Assembly (NCBI GenBank): GCA_021030905.1
Contig: JAGFMI010000011.1
Coordinates: 558,001 to 622,000 of the forward strand
Length of the DNA stretch: 64,000 bases
Direction: 5' to 3'
Origin: Pyrenula massariospora
Lineage: Eukaryota; Ascomycota; Eurotiomycetes; Pyrenulales; Pyrenulaceae
Positions 1-11,589 of the stretch are shown one piece after another (positions within the stretch are counted from its first letter, which is position 1; each line of letters opens with the position of its first letter). The notes beneath the pieces are model-generated. The model saw only the letters and a list, made by a program, of their open reading frames with translations, was not told the DNA's origin and did no database searches. A program made the position numbers and the translations under genes.

Positions 1-1443
1 GGACGGTTCGGACGATTAGCGCGATCTGACCCACCACCGTCGGGATAGAGCTCAGCAGCAGGGTCTCGATTTACACGGACTACTGATCGAGCCGAACGAT
101 CGGCTTCAAGCCTTTACTGAACGTCTTGTCGACATACGGAAGTAGTTTGCGGATAAGTGGGGTCGTCTGGCACCGGCAAAGGAACAGTCCCAAAGTTCGC
201 GACGACATGGGGAGGAAGCGCGCTTATGTGACACTCTCGGTGGGACCGACGGGGGAACGACTTTGGAACAATTCCACCCAGATCTAACGAAAAGACTCAG
301 TTCTCGCGGTGCATCTGAGCACGCACGTCGATGTGTCGAGAGCTCATGCAAGCGTTCACGCAATTCGTCTACACTACCACTCGCAAAGAATCTGCATGTG
401 AGATCAGCATTGCCAAGCACTGCTCAAGTGAAGATCCTGCGAGGAACGGCGTCGTGAGATGGGAGAACCACCTGCGAGAGAACTCTACGATTTCACAAAC
501 AACATACGACAAGCATCGGCGGACGGCCAGAACACAGGGCAGACACACTCTACAGCGTGGAAAGTCTACTTGTGTGAGTCGCCACGTCCAGAGCCCGACT
601 CGCCATAATAAACACCATGAGATGAGAAAACCCAGAAGGCACTGAGCTTAGGTAGCTTACATTAGACCCTTCTCCTATGATAAAGGATATAATGAAATCT
701 CTTCGATCTCAGCGCACTCCCCACAAACAACCCTCATAATTAATCCCCAAACCCACAACCCTCCCACACTGGACCCATCCCACCTCCCTCCCTCTGTCAC
801 GCCGCTTTTTAAGCCTCCACCAACTCCCTCTCCTTCCGCGTCTCACAGTCAGGTACCTACCTCCCTCCCTCTCAGACCTCTCCCCTCCAATCTCCATCCC
901 CCAGTCCATCTACATACTACCAGCACGCACTAACTAGCCAGCCTCTCCCAACTACAAAGACTTCAAGAACCAATGCCGCAGAGAAACTTGCCAGGGATAT
1001 TACCTAGCTTGAGGCTGCTTCTTCATTTCATGTACAAAGTCATAGCGCAGCGGAGCGTAGGTTGGGTGTGCGTTCTCTCACACAGCCGGATATCGTGGAG
1101 CCGGATATCGTGGAGTGAGATGTGGTGGGATGGGAATGCAAGGCAAGTCTCTGGAGTTTGGGGACTGGAATTGATAGTAGCTTACAAGCTAGTAAGTACC
1201 CTATAAATGGAACGAAAGAAGCTCAGAAATGTCATACGACATTGCCGTATAGTCTGAAAGACCGGCGGTCGTTAAGTATTGATATGTCTCGTATTAATAC
1301 TAATTCTCGTGCATGATCTTAACGTCAAACACCTCAGCGCCACGCAAGCTCAGAGCGCAATCATCCCGAAACTACCTACCTACCATGGAGAAAGACCGGC
1401 CATATCATTAGGAACTCGATGCAGTTCATCCTTACTCAAAACC
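1..1443. other. Gene-poor left edge with a pyrimidine-rich tract
   Basis: I see no convincing gene here. Positions about 715-950 are strongly C/T-rich on the plus strand and lead into an ATG at 973 in a good fungal start context, which resembles a promoter and 5' leader. The reading frame that follows is only 77 codons, contains possible donor sites (around 1190), and resembles no family I know. A 15-bp unit is exactly duplicated in tandem at 1084-1113. The other frames look random. Confidence 0.4.
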
Positions 1444-3073
1444 TCAAGCCAAAGCACCCATCGGATCCCACAACGGCAGGACCGTCGGGTGGCTTTTCAG
1501 CACATCCCTCACCTCCTTGTCCACAAACTTCGGATCGACCACGACCTGGTATGTGAACTCATCCATCCACTTGTCAGTCATGACGAAAAATCCCTGATCG
1601 CCGGCATCCGTTCCCCAGCTGTTCTCCACGCGCCATCTGATCGGCTTACCGTTCTCGACTTGGACCGCTGTGAGGACCATCGCGTGTGTCATCTGGCTCT
1701 CGCCGACCATGAGGCGCTGGGTCTTGGACATACCAAGGTCAACATTGAATGCAAGACGGTAGTCGTAGAGCGCGGTGTCCATGATGCCGCTCGCAGAGTC
1801 CGAGTACTTGCCTACGTCCGAGCCGAAGAAAACGGGGAGTCCGGCTTTGAGCATGGCGATTGTGGCTTTCTTCATGGTGTCCATGTCAACGTTGACGTAG
1901 GTTATTGGTCGACCACCGTAGACGTTTCCGAGCTTGTCAACTGTAAGGTGAGTAAAGTACTTGTGTCGGGGGTCATTCACAAGGGAGAAGAGTTGGTTGA
2001 CGTTGGAGCCGCCGAGCAAAGCCTTAGTGCTTGGAGCAGAGAGCTCGCTAGCTAGCTCGAGTGGGGTCATTTTAACTTTGTGGTAGAGGTCGGTGGCGTT
2101 ATAGTATTCCCACGTGAATTTCTCATTGGGGTTTGGCGGTGGGCCAAGCATCAAGGTGAGAACCAGGTGAATCTCTTGGAGCATCTTTTCCTTTGCAGAG
2201 AGGAGAGAGGACTTAGAGATGGAGGGGTTGGATCCGATCATAGACCTAAGGACCAGAGCATTCTCTCGAAGCTTGGAAGTAATAAACCTATCCATGAACG
2301 ATGAGCTCATGGCATTGTAGGAATCAGGATAAAGGGATTGAGGAACTATGCCGTATTTGGTGACAAGGTTCGCGACCATATCCCACTGGCCACCATCACC
2401 AATAGGGCTCGCTAGGAGGGACTGAACCAGTCGGCTGTCAAGGTCTTGATCTGCAGTGTCCATGATCGCTTGGAGGAAGAAATTTGACTTTTCGAGCTTG
2501 TCCCAGAAGAACAAGTAGGCCTGGCTCAATTCGAATTCTTTAAGTGCGTGCTTCTTCATAACAGCTACTCGGAAGACGTTCGTAGCAGCAAAGAGCCAAC
2601 ATCGACCAGAGGCACGCTGATTTGTAACTGGCGCTCCCTCGAAAGGTATCTTGATATTGAAAATCTGGTTGTCTTTCAAGGTCGAAACCTTTTGAGAAAC
2701 GATCCGGTTGAGAGGAGAAGAGAGAAGGGCAGACATCGCAAGTCGATTCTATTGAGAAACGTGAGTAGAGCCATAGGTTTTGTAATCTTGATGTACCTTT
2801 GGATCTTCCATGAGCTCCTTCTGCCATTCCTCAGCGGTCGAGATAGAGATTGTCTCAGAGCCGTGTCGATAGGCCGGAGCTATGGAACCGATGAGAATAT
2901 GCTACCTGTGGGACTGATCGAAGGGACGTACGCTTCTCATCGCTTCCAATGTGGACGAAGTCATCCTGAAGTTGGTGTTGGCGCAGGTCATCCTTTAGCT
3001 CGAGAGCTTTGAGCCGCTCAACGAGTGCTTGGTTGACTGCAGCATCGGAGGGTCGAGACGGTTGAGCACCCAT
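1444..3073 (-). CDS. LAP3: Bleomycin hydrolase / cysteine aminopeptidase (peptidase C1B)
   Basis: Papain-fold cysteine aminopeptidase of the bleomycin hydrolase family. Known members form a hexameric barrel that trims peptides and hydrolyses homocysteine thiolactone and bleomycin, in the cytosol and sometimes mitochondria. I read three exons: 3073-2932, 2879-2797 and 2748-1444, with introns of 52 and 48 nt; they sum to 1530 nt (509 aa). The junctions restore the family segments EEWQKELMEDPK and NRLAMSALLSS. The catalytic cysteine is in NQRASGRCWLFAA, the histidine in MTHAMVL and the asparagine in VENSWG, so the triad is intact. The protein ends in LWDPMGALA, the conserved C-terminal arm that self-processes in yeast and mammals. 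The start is MGAQPSRPSD, chosen because exon 1 then matches family length; an upstream in-frame ATG at 3121 would add 16 residues with no similarity. Confidence 0.95.
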
Positions 3074-4044
3074 CTTGGATTCAATGCACGGTAGAAGAAA
3101 GGTTGTCTGCACCAATGTCAAGGAGAGAAACGATGGTGAGATTTTAAGCTGTCGTTGCTAAGGGTTAATGTAGGTGTGAAGTTGACGTTGAGGTAAAGAC
3201 GAGGGGCACACGTGGTCCTTCCGCATGATTCATGAAGCTGTCGATTAAGCTCCCCGCATTAGGCAGGTTCGTTCCGGCATGGAAGGCGCCATGATGCCCG
3301 GGGAATGCGTGTTCCGACATCCCCAGACGCGTCACCCGAAGCTTACCCGGACTCTTTGCCAGAATTCATAACGGAAGTCTCCCGGCGGCCTTCACCCCAA
3401 CCTTCAATAACCATATCTGTCTCTGAGCCACGAAGCAAGCTTGCACCACTACGACGTCCAGAAGTGGGGTCATTGAAAAGCTTATGCCTTGCCGAAACCG
3501 AGCCCGGTCCATTGCAGATTGTTGATAATCTTTTACCGCCATGAGGTCTTGTGTGCCGGAAGAACTTTGAAGAGACATAGAGGAGAGGTAGACGGCATCT
3601 TTAAGCAGAATCTACCGAAGAGGATGAGAACGCCCCCCACTGTTGCCAGTCCCTTTGACTCCTGCTTCGACATGCAGCAGAGATGAGATCCGTTTCATGA
3701 TCGGCGCAGCGAATGCTGTAATTAGCCTTTCAATGTGTCTGAGCGCATTCCTCCGGAATTTTGACATTAGAGGGACAGCTGCGGCTAGTTGCGAACTTAG
3801 CAGGCAGAGAAATTTCCACCTGATTCATTCTAATCTCTGCGACCGATCCGCGTTTTGAGGGTGAAATATAAAACATCCCAGCTCGCAATGCACTTCATCA
3901 CGCCTCGATCGGAGCCATATGAGATACCCAGCACACGGCCTGCCGTTAAGGAGAGGTCTAGATCCCCTGACAGACATAAATCCCCCCAGTGGCTCTTGTG
4001 TTGAGGGTAAGTTACAAAGATCGAGAATCGAGGGACGCATTATG
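3074..4044. other. Intergenic, no gene seen
   Basis: This lies between the start of the bleomycin hydrolase gene and the 3' end of the YwbE-domain gene, both on the minus strand. Open frames are below 95 codons and show no family resemblance. The first few hundred bases should contain the bleomycin hydrolase promoter. Confidence 0.5.
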
Positions 4045-4629
4045 TCAACCGAGCTCCTGGAGCACATCCCTAGCCTTCGTAAGTTCGTCGTGGTCTGCAA
4101 GAATAGCCGCTATAAGCGCTGAGTCGATCATTGGGAATTCATCCTCCAGGCGCTTCTGGTCATCTACCGTAGTATGTGAGTCCAGATCTGGTGGATCATG
4201 GGGTCTCGCTTTGCTAGGATTCCCACGCAGCCTTGACCGTGGAGTTTTTGCCATTCGTACATAGTCAAAAAGTGATGCCTCCTTGGTGCTTTCATCCTCG
4301 TTGGCATCGTCATGTCGAAAATCTCTTTGCATCATGGAACGCCGACCTTTTCTGCCTCCACCGCTTATGTGTATGGGCTCTCTATTTTCAGCAACCACCC
4401 CATCAAAGGAGGATGAATTCCGAATACCCTCGCTCAGTGAGCCTGAAAGACTCCGCACCCGGCCAACCTGCCCATCTGTGAGACGCACTTTGATGCCACG
4501 GGGATGATCACCTCGTGTAAGAATCTCGGCAATGTAGCCAGCGGTGAGCTTTCCGGTTGGCTGATCCGCCTTGAGAATAACGTTTACACGCACACCAGCG
4601 CTAAGCTGGGACATGCGAGGTACTGACAT
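4045..4629 (-). CDS. YwbE-domain (DUF2196) protein with CUE-like C-terminus
   Basis: Single-exon protein of 194 aa. Residues about 8-65 match the small YwbE family (DUF2196): the spaced segments VNVILKADQPTGKLTAG, GDHPRGIKVRL and GQVGRV are its hallmarks. In bacteria this domain is a stand-alone protein of about 65 aa with no established biochemistry. The middle (about 66-155) is basic and low in complexity, with RKGRRS and RSRLRG. The last 35 residues read FPMIDSALIAAILADHDE, resembling the three-helix CUE/UBA fold of fungal proteins that bind ubiquitin; this is inferred from pattern only. A second ATG at residue 6 is an alternative start. The protein may link an RNA- or nucleic-acid-associated domain to a ubiquitin-type binding module, but no function is established. 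Confidence 0.8.
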   Translation of the reverse strand: MSVPRMSQLSAGVRVNVILKADQPTGKLTAGYIAEILTRGDHPRGIKVRLTDGQVGRVRSLSGSLSEGIRNSSSFDGVVAENREPIHISGGGRKGRRSMMQRDFRHDDANEDESTKEASLFDYVRMAKTPRSRLRGNPSKARPHDPPDLDSHTTVDDQKRLEDEFPMIDSALIAAILADHDELTKARDVLQELG

Positions 4630-7600
4630 GTCTGAATGATACTATTGAGTGTGAAGGCAAGGGGAGAAAAGGCCAAAATGAACCAAGAGTAAGGGCCGTA
4701 GTGTGAACGTGGTAGGTGAATCACCTGTGTGAATAGTCCAACCAGTGATAACGAGGTTTTGAAGTAAAAATGTTGTTGAATCGCTTTTACGCTGTTGTTG
4801 TGAGCTCTGGAACTTTACCTGGGCGCACCCGCCACAGGAAACGTGAAAGTGATGTAGGATAGAATGCCTTGGCAGGTAAATCATCACCTATCACCGTCCA
4901 GTTTCGAGTTTGTGCCGTGACTTTAAGCAGAGTAGAAACTCCAGACTGGAAAGACTCAACGGGTGAGCACAAAACCTATGAAAGGAAAATTTGCCATTCG
5001 GTGTCATCCCAGTGCGAGGGGAGACCAGCCTTTGCAAACAAACCCCGCTCGTCCTGTAAACGCTTCTAGGCAGCCAAAGACGTTCAACATCACCAATGCC
5101 TCAGCCGCACCTTATACTCCCTAATTTCCCCACTTTTTGTCCAGCTGTCCGTTCTTGAGAATTGTTCGTGGACTTCCAAAACATGACGTATCGACAACTT
5201 TACAACGCCAACACGTTCAACGCTTCTAAAGTACCAGGCTTCAAGCCACACAGGGAGAAAAGCGCACCTTAATGTCCTGTGAATGGGTGCTCATGTTCAA
5301 ATCTTGTTTCGAGCTATACGTCCTTCATATACCTTAGGAAGATGCGCCTACGCTCCGAAAACCTGAGGCTGTCAGATGTCGTCAAAGTCAGCAATCGCAT
5401 ATGCTTGTTAAGTCTTTTAAAGCCTGATTGCGCCCCCATAGGTTCAGGTCCGAGGCAGTTTTCCCTGCCATGAGAATGACCCCACGGAGCCGATACTTGG
5501 TGCTGCAAATCCTCTTATCTCACGCAAGCGTTCTGTGGAAGCACTGGGACAGTTCCTGTGGCACTGCCGGTGTCAAGCTCGCGATCGCGATTTCACGAAC
5601 TTGACACATCTAAAACACTGGCCAAAACACAGAAGCAGACACTAGGTACGTATTTCTACAGCTGAGCTGATAGCATTTGTGCAGGGAATATTTATGCTGG
5701 CGTCCATTCACATTCTCTGGACAACGACAGGGGTTTGGGTTTTCAAGATATGTCAATTTGTAAGACTATCACCTATCACAATTTATCCTTGAATAACACC
5801 ATTTAAATGCGCGGGAAACGGATAACGATTGCAAGCTTGCTATGTTATTTTCTCTTGGATATAAGGGTGGCCGAGCTATAGAGTAAGACGTCGAGCGGCC
5901 GACAGAATTTGTGCCGCCATTGTATTCCATGAGGATAACGTTGTTCAAGCCTTCTGGCAGATAGAGTGCTCTGAACATAGAGTTAGTTGACAGGCTGTGT
6001 GGGAAAAACTCAGCCTTGGAACGTGCCCATTTCGTACGGTAATAGGTTGACCAAATACAGCCATGTTGCCGAAAACAGTAGTTTGATATTTTGCGTATCT
6101 CACGGAACAGAGACAGAAAAGGATTGCTGGTTGGATTGATGATGTGAACATCGCTTGATTTAACGTGCTTGCACGTCCCACAGCTCCGACACGTCCAGCT
6201 CTTAACAGCGACTTCAGATCATGACAGAACCGTGCGGTGAAGCGGTAAGAGTGCAATCCACATATACATAAAAGCTTGGGAAAGTGAAGAACGAAGTAGA
6301 TTACCAATGCATGCTCTGCAGCTGGGTGTCTAAGGAGCTGCTTGGGCTGGGAAAAGGCCCACTCAAAATAGAGCGCACCGTTTGGTTGTCCATATTGACG
6401 CAGACTTTTCCAATTTTGACCTTCGGGAAGCTGCAAATCATGCCATCATGCCCAGAACTAAGGAAGCGGGGGAACGTTGTGGGGGCTGCAGCCCCCGGCA
6501 GATCTGCCCGAGAGCGCTAGACTGCGGTACGCCGATCCACGGTTCGTGCCGATTAACTTAAGTTTCATTAGACGTTCTAGGCGTTACTTTCCCCGGACGA
6601 CATCGATCCGCCAGCGTGGCATATTGGAGGCGTAGTCGTAGGTAGACATTGCGTAACGTGATCTAAGAGCACCGGCTGTCAATGGCACTGCTTGCGCGAA
6701 CGGGAAATTGCATGCAGCAGGACAATGACATTGAACGGGACGGGCCCCCGGCGGTGTTACTACGCAACGCTAATTAGAGGCATATGCGTTTCGATACCAA
6801 TTTCGACGCAGTGTAGAAATGGGCCAAGTAAGTTGTCGACTCTGACAGGAGAACTGACCTCATACATTATCTATATAGAGCTGGACAATCGGCATCCGAA
6901 GCTGGATCTGAAACGTGAATTATACACGTCAGTCTTGGAGGACTGGAGGACCAGGCTACGAGCCCGCGGGGTTGCAAAAGCGATTTCTCGAGAGTGCTGG
7001 CGAGAGGTGCGAGTCATTGCTCGTCTTTAATTTGGATCCGTGTATCCGAGAGGCCTGAGAATTTGGCATTCAACCTTCCTCAATGGGGTGTGGAGATGGG
7101 AGGAGGTTAACGCCCTTCGCCAAGAGGTTGAATGCGCACGGCGACGGCAGCGTCTTGGACCTCGGATGCTGCCGATTGGCGTGTTTCAGCCAGCTCAGTC
7201 TTCGACAGACAGCCATCCTCTGAAAGCGTTTTTCAGTTCCGTTCAGAAGGTGCCGCAAAAACCAACACTTTGAGGAACGATATTCGACAATATTCAGCTT
7301 TAACATCCGTATCATTACCATAGCAGATCTCAAGCAATCCCACCTTGGTGCATCCGGCGTAACTCGGGTCGACGTAAGGCCTTGTCAACCTCCTACCGGT
7401 TGGGGGATAATTACCGGTCGACATACGAGCACTTGCACATCAGTACAGTCCTGACCTCGTCACGCCTAGCTATAATCAGTCTCCTGAGTCGCCGAATCCA
7501 AATAGACTCGCTTCCTCTGGCCCAGAAGTTAATTGCAGCGCAACTTCGATCGCTTTTGCCAAGCAGACATTCCATTAGCGGCTGCGGCCCGCTCCAGAAA

Positions 7601-8490
7601 GCGACTCACGCCCCATTGCAAGTAGGTCAGACACCCCTCTCCTTAATTGACAAAGCCAATCTTCTAGGTATTTCCCCCGAGAACTTCAGAGATTTTAGGA
7701 TTCGGCTCGACACTTTTCTAAAGGCGAAAGGGTTCGAAATTGCCCTTCGGTGCCTGCGCCAAGATCTGTGGTGTTGCAACCTCCATCGTAAGTAAGATGA
7801 CACCTCCTGTCCATCCAATCGTGCCAGACCAAGCTGACTCTTCCGCTATTATCTTCCACTAGACACGCTATACCTCCAGACTTCCTCCCAACATTCTTGT
7901 GTTGTTCGAGCATACTTCGCCTCGTACGGTTGATGGTAAAGAGGAGGGCCAGAGGGCCGGATTGACCAACCAAAAAATCTCAATCGTCAGCTCGGCAATT
8001 GTATTTGGATCGACAGTGCGACTCCGTCGACGGACTTGGCTGGGAAAAGGCGGATTTCCTTAGCTCAAGACATATTTCGCATTGTGGTGGCATCGTCCAA
8101 GGAGTTCGAGCAAGAACTAGAGATATCCAGCAGACCTGTACTATAGCAAAGCAATCCCATCGACGCGATCAACACTCGACACGAAAGCCCCGAGCTCAAA
8201 AACATTACGACTTAACATTGAAGCGTTTTCTGATCCTCCATTCCATGCCAATATTGTGACCGAAGGGTATTCAAACCAACGTCTTCACCTCCAATTGCTT
8301 TGGATGTATCAAATAATCCGTACTGGGTGAAAGATAATCGGTGGATGTGACAGGCCCACGGAGAAAGGCTATCCAGATAAATTACCTCAATAAGTAGACA
8401 TTGGGCAAATCGGACCAAGCCGTGCACGCCTCAACTATTTCTGGAAACACCTCTTGCTGTACATTTTGAGGGATTCTCGTATCATTGGAA
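4630..8490. other. Gene-poor region, possible decayed coding sequence
   Basis: No frame here is convincing. A minus-strand frame at 5945-6436 carries a short stretch (AVFGQPITV) reminiscent of an N-terminal cytochrome P450 segment, but nothing around it supports a gene. From about 7600 to 8480 the plus strand has short reading stretches between plausible splice sites (for example around 7640-7790 and 8150-8310). These could be upstream exons of the gene at 8491 or relics; I could not join them in frame. Confidence 0.4.
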
Positions 8491-9555
8491 ATGCTCAACA
8501 TGAGGGGAGCGTCCTATAGTAAAAAGTTGGGAGAAATGATTGGTGAGTTCTTGATTTGCATTTTGCTCCAATCCGACTTTTCTGTCTGCGAGGAAGAAGG
8601 GCTCGCAGCTAGAGGTCGGGAGGCGTTGGAATATGATGGTCTTGGCCAATTTTCGCGCGGAATTGCCTTCTCTTTGTTCTGTCCTAAAGCTATACACTGG
8701 CTTATACATTTTCTGGTTGTAAATTTTGAAAATTGCTAATCATGTCGTTTATATAGACAATGTGACGCAAGAAGACACCAGGATGCTCCAGCGAGTACTC
8801 CTTCGGGTCGCGTCTGGTTCGGATGAAATGTTATTGAAAGAAGCAGCTTCCGCAGCCGAGGAATTTGGTCTCTGTGATGAGGATAGGAACAAAGTGGCCA
8901 TGGCGCTACTAAGGCTGTTAGAGACTGAGGGAGGAGCCCTTCACAATCTGTCGTCTACTGATCGGAAGCTGAGATTTCTGGGATCGGCGAAGGGGAAGAA
9001 GTGGAGTAAGTAGCATAAGCGACCCTTATTGGGGCCGTCATTGATGTGCCAATAGTTGAAACACACCTCTTGGAGGAAACTCCGAGCTCGACATTGGCAT
9101 CGGCTAAACGGAAGAAACCCGAGCCGACCACGGTTCCTGCAAGGATACGTCGGGGTTCTAGAGATGAGAGCGTTATGCCGTTGGGACGTGTATATGAAAG
9201 CTTACCGGAGAAGCCAGTCTGTGCCAGCTCTCAGGTTCCACTCGAAGGACAGGATCATCAACAACAATGCCAGAGACGGCGAAAACCGCGGTTGATAGAC
9301 TCTCGACGTGTGAGGCCTACCGTTTTGCCGCCATTAGTGACGAACGGGGATCGATATTTCACCACGGAGGAGCTACCACAGCAATCGAAGCGGTGGCTCC
9401 CACGACTAAATGCACAAATTCAACATCTTCGAGCCTCTGGAATCGCCTCAGACTTTTCCAGAGCCAAAAAGCACACGAGCGAGACGAATGTCGATCAAAG
9501 TATCGATTGGCTTAGCCGCAGCCCAGAGTTGAGAGATGGATTCGGTTCTCCCTAG
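8491..9555 (+). CDS. Hypothetical three-exon protein, family not recognised
   Basis: Not a family I recognise. Exons 8491-8542, 8757-9005 and 9056-9555 sum to 801 nt (266 aa), with donors gtgagt and gtaagt and acceptors atag and atag. Both junctions preserve the frame, giving EMI/DNVTQ and KKW/IETHLLEE, which is the main support for a real gene. The N-terminal 100 residues are predicted helical (MLQRVLLRVASGSDEMLLKE, then a leucine-rich helix). The rest is basic and proline-rich with clusters such as KRKKPEP and RRRKPR that could serve as nuclear localisation signals. The first intron is long (214 nt) for this window, and an in-frame TGA lies upstream of the ATG in the same exon. Upstream exons in 7.6-8.5 kb are possible, so the true N-terminus may be missing. 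Confidence 0.5.
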
Positions 9556-11589
9556 TGTCACCGTCCATCAGAGGCGATCATCTGGTAAGCTTGTTCTCAC
9601 AGATATCAGGAACAGTGGCCCTCGTGAGAAATTCTTGAATGTCCTGAGATGATTATTCGAAGTGATGAATGTGAAGCGAAGAAAGCGATGCATGAGCTGA
9701 AGGGGATAGGAATGCTGAGACTGGAAGAAGCCAACTTGCGAAGAGGCAAGGAGGCGCATGGTCAACTATAAGAGCATAGCCTACCAATAATTAGGCTGCA
9801 CAATTATCCCCAAGGGTGCATCTTCCTAGGCATTGGAACATTGCTCCAGCATCTTCTCTTGATGTTATTTGTCAAGCCACGTAATTTTGATGCTTAGACC
9901 ACGCTCTGACAGCCTGGATTCCAACTCCGGCAGGGGGCCTTTCGACCTGATACGGCCAAACAAGCCAAACACTTAATGTTACAACTTACATTGCGCCACG
10001 CTTTAAATCAACAGATATGCTTGTAACTACTACTGCTGCAGGAGAGGATTCCCTTCTCGTACCCTTGAGCCTACAAAATCTGCCTTCGGTAGAATGGCAA
10101 CTCTTTTTAAAGAGCATCTTAGACGCGGAGCGGGAGAGGTGAGAACAACAGGGATGATGAAATGGTGTGCAACTTCCCAATAATCTGATTCGCTCACCTC
10201 CCGCATCCCACCCATATCATTTGTCCTCAACATACATAGTACTGCGCCGCCCCAAGCAAAGCGCCGATGGCTTGCAAAATCGGACCACTAGACTTGTCTT
10301 GTCCCGCCCCCAAGCCTTCAATCGAAGATCTTCGCTCTTAGTGACCTCACTGAATTTTCCTCACGATCAGCCTTTTTCTACCCGAGCTTTGATCTAACTA
10401 GTCTAAACGTTGTCCAGCCGAGTAATGAATGTCCTGTCATGTTTATAATAATTCAAGCCCTCCCTCCTGCTGAAAGTCACTATCTCAGAATGAATGTCTC
10501 AGAAACCGAGTGCCACTCATGATCGTGGGGCTGGAAACCGAGTGCCACTCATGATCGTGGGGCTGGAAACCGGGGCCTTGTTAGGATACTACCGGACAGA
10601 GGCAAGTCGATCGACATTGAAGAGATTTCTTGTCCCGTAATTTCGGACTTACTTATCGCAGGCCACAATTGGCCTGTGTCATTTGCATTGCTTGGCGGGG
10701 GACCTTTCCCCGGAGAGTTGCATAAAATATGCCGAGGCACTAGCGTCGTGAGCGCCATGTTTCAAATAGAACTGCACTTCTTTCATGCGCCTAGTTCTAT
10801 ATAAAACAAAGCATAGACAATTTATTTTCATTCTCAAGGAACTCTTTTGCTCTCTGGCTTTCATCTGTAATATAGAGCTTCTGATAAATCTTTACCGTAC
10901 GATTCAATCCATCTTCAACGTGGCGGTCAATCTGCGCTAAGGCGTAGGGCCGCCCACTCTTCCTAGCCTATACCGTAGCACCCGTATCCGGCTTTTTTCT
11001 GCCTCGCAGTCTTAGCTGCGTACGTTTTCCTCTCACGGATTGAGCATTGCGTTGCATGCATTTGAAGTCGTACAGACTCGTACTTCTCAGATAGGATGGT
11101 GCAGACTTTTGCCAGGTAAGCTCCTGCCGAGGTGCTTCAAAGCAGATACTTTAGCCGATCATGAAATCCTTACCCGATAATGGAGCGAGCGAGCTTCCTA
11201 GGCTTCAACAACTACTATATCTAACCTTTTGGTATTGTAAAAGTGAACTATGCCTTGTGAATTGGTGGAGTTGGGAGACAGTGTCGGAGGATTCTGTCAC
11301 CCGAAAAAATTCTTCTTTTCGTGGTTCGATAACATCGAACAGGCTTGCTAAGCCCTAAGACGCGGGCCGTCTGGGGATCAGCACTGGATCACCAGAACTC
11401 CGACTGGGGCCTCATTGCGCCTATCAGACCCGTCGAGGTCACTTAGGCCCGCTGGGTCACTTCAACTGCATTGTCAGAAGTTAATACAGCCATCATTGGG
11501 CTAAGCGAACGCGTCACAGATTCCCGAAAGTAATATGTGAAATATATCGAAATACCAGGAGTGCCTCTCAGAGTCAAGAAGAATTGTGA
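9556..11589. other. Intergenic with a short tandem repeat
   Basis: Two kilobases without a supportable gene. All open frames are under 80 codons and lack coding character. The only structure noted is the 32-bp tandem repeat at 10502-10572, listed separately. Confidence 0.5.
10502..10572. repeat. 32-bp direct tandem repeat, about 2.2 copies
   Basis: A 32-bp unit starting gaaaccgagtgccactcatg occurs at 10502-10533, again exactly at 10534-10565, and a third copy begins at 10566 before diverging after about seven bases. It is in intergenic DNA and shows no dyad symmetry, so it looks like a recent slippage or duplication product rather than a protein-binding array. Confidence 0.9.

Noticed and set aside
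1279-2055. Plus-strand frame of 258 codons
   Set aside because: Antisense of the bleomycin hydrolase gene, whose catalytic motifs make the minus strand certain.
5945-6436. Minus-strand frame with AVFGQPITV, like an N-terminal P450 segment
   Set aside because: No heme-binding Cys loop, ExxR or other P450 motif lies nearby and no consistent exon structure could be built. A decayed fragment remains possible.
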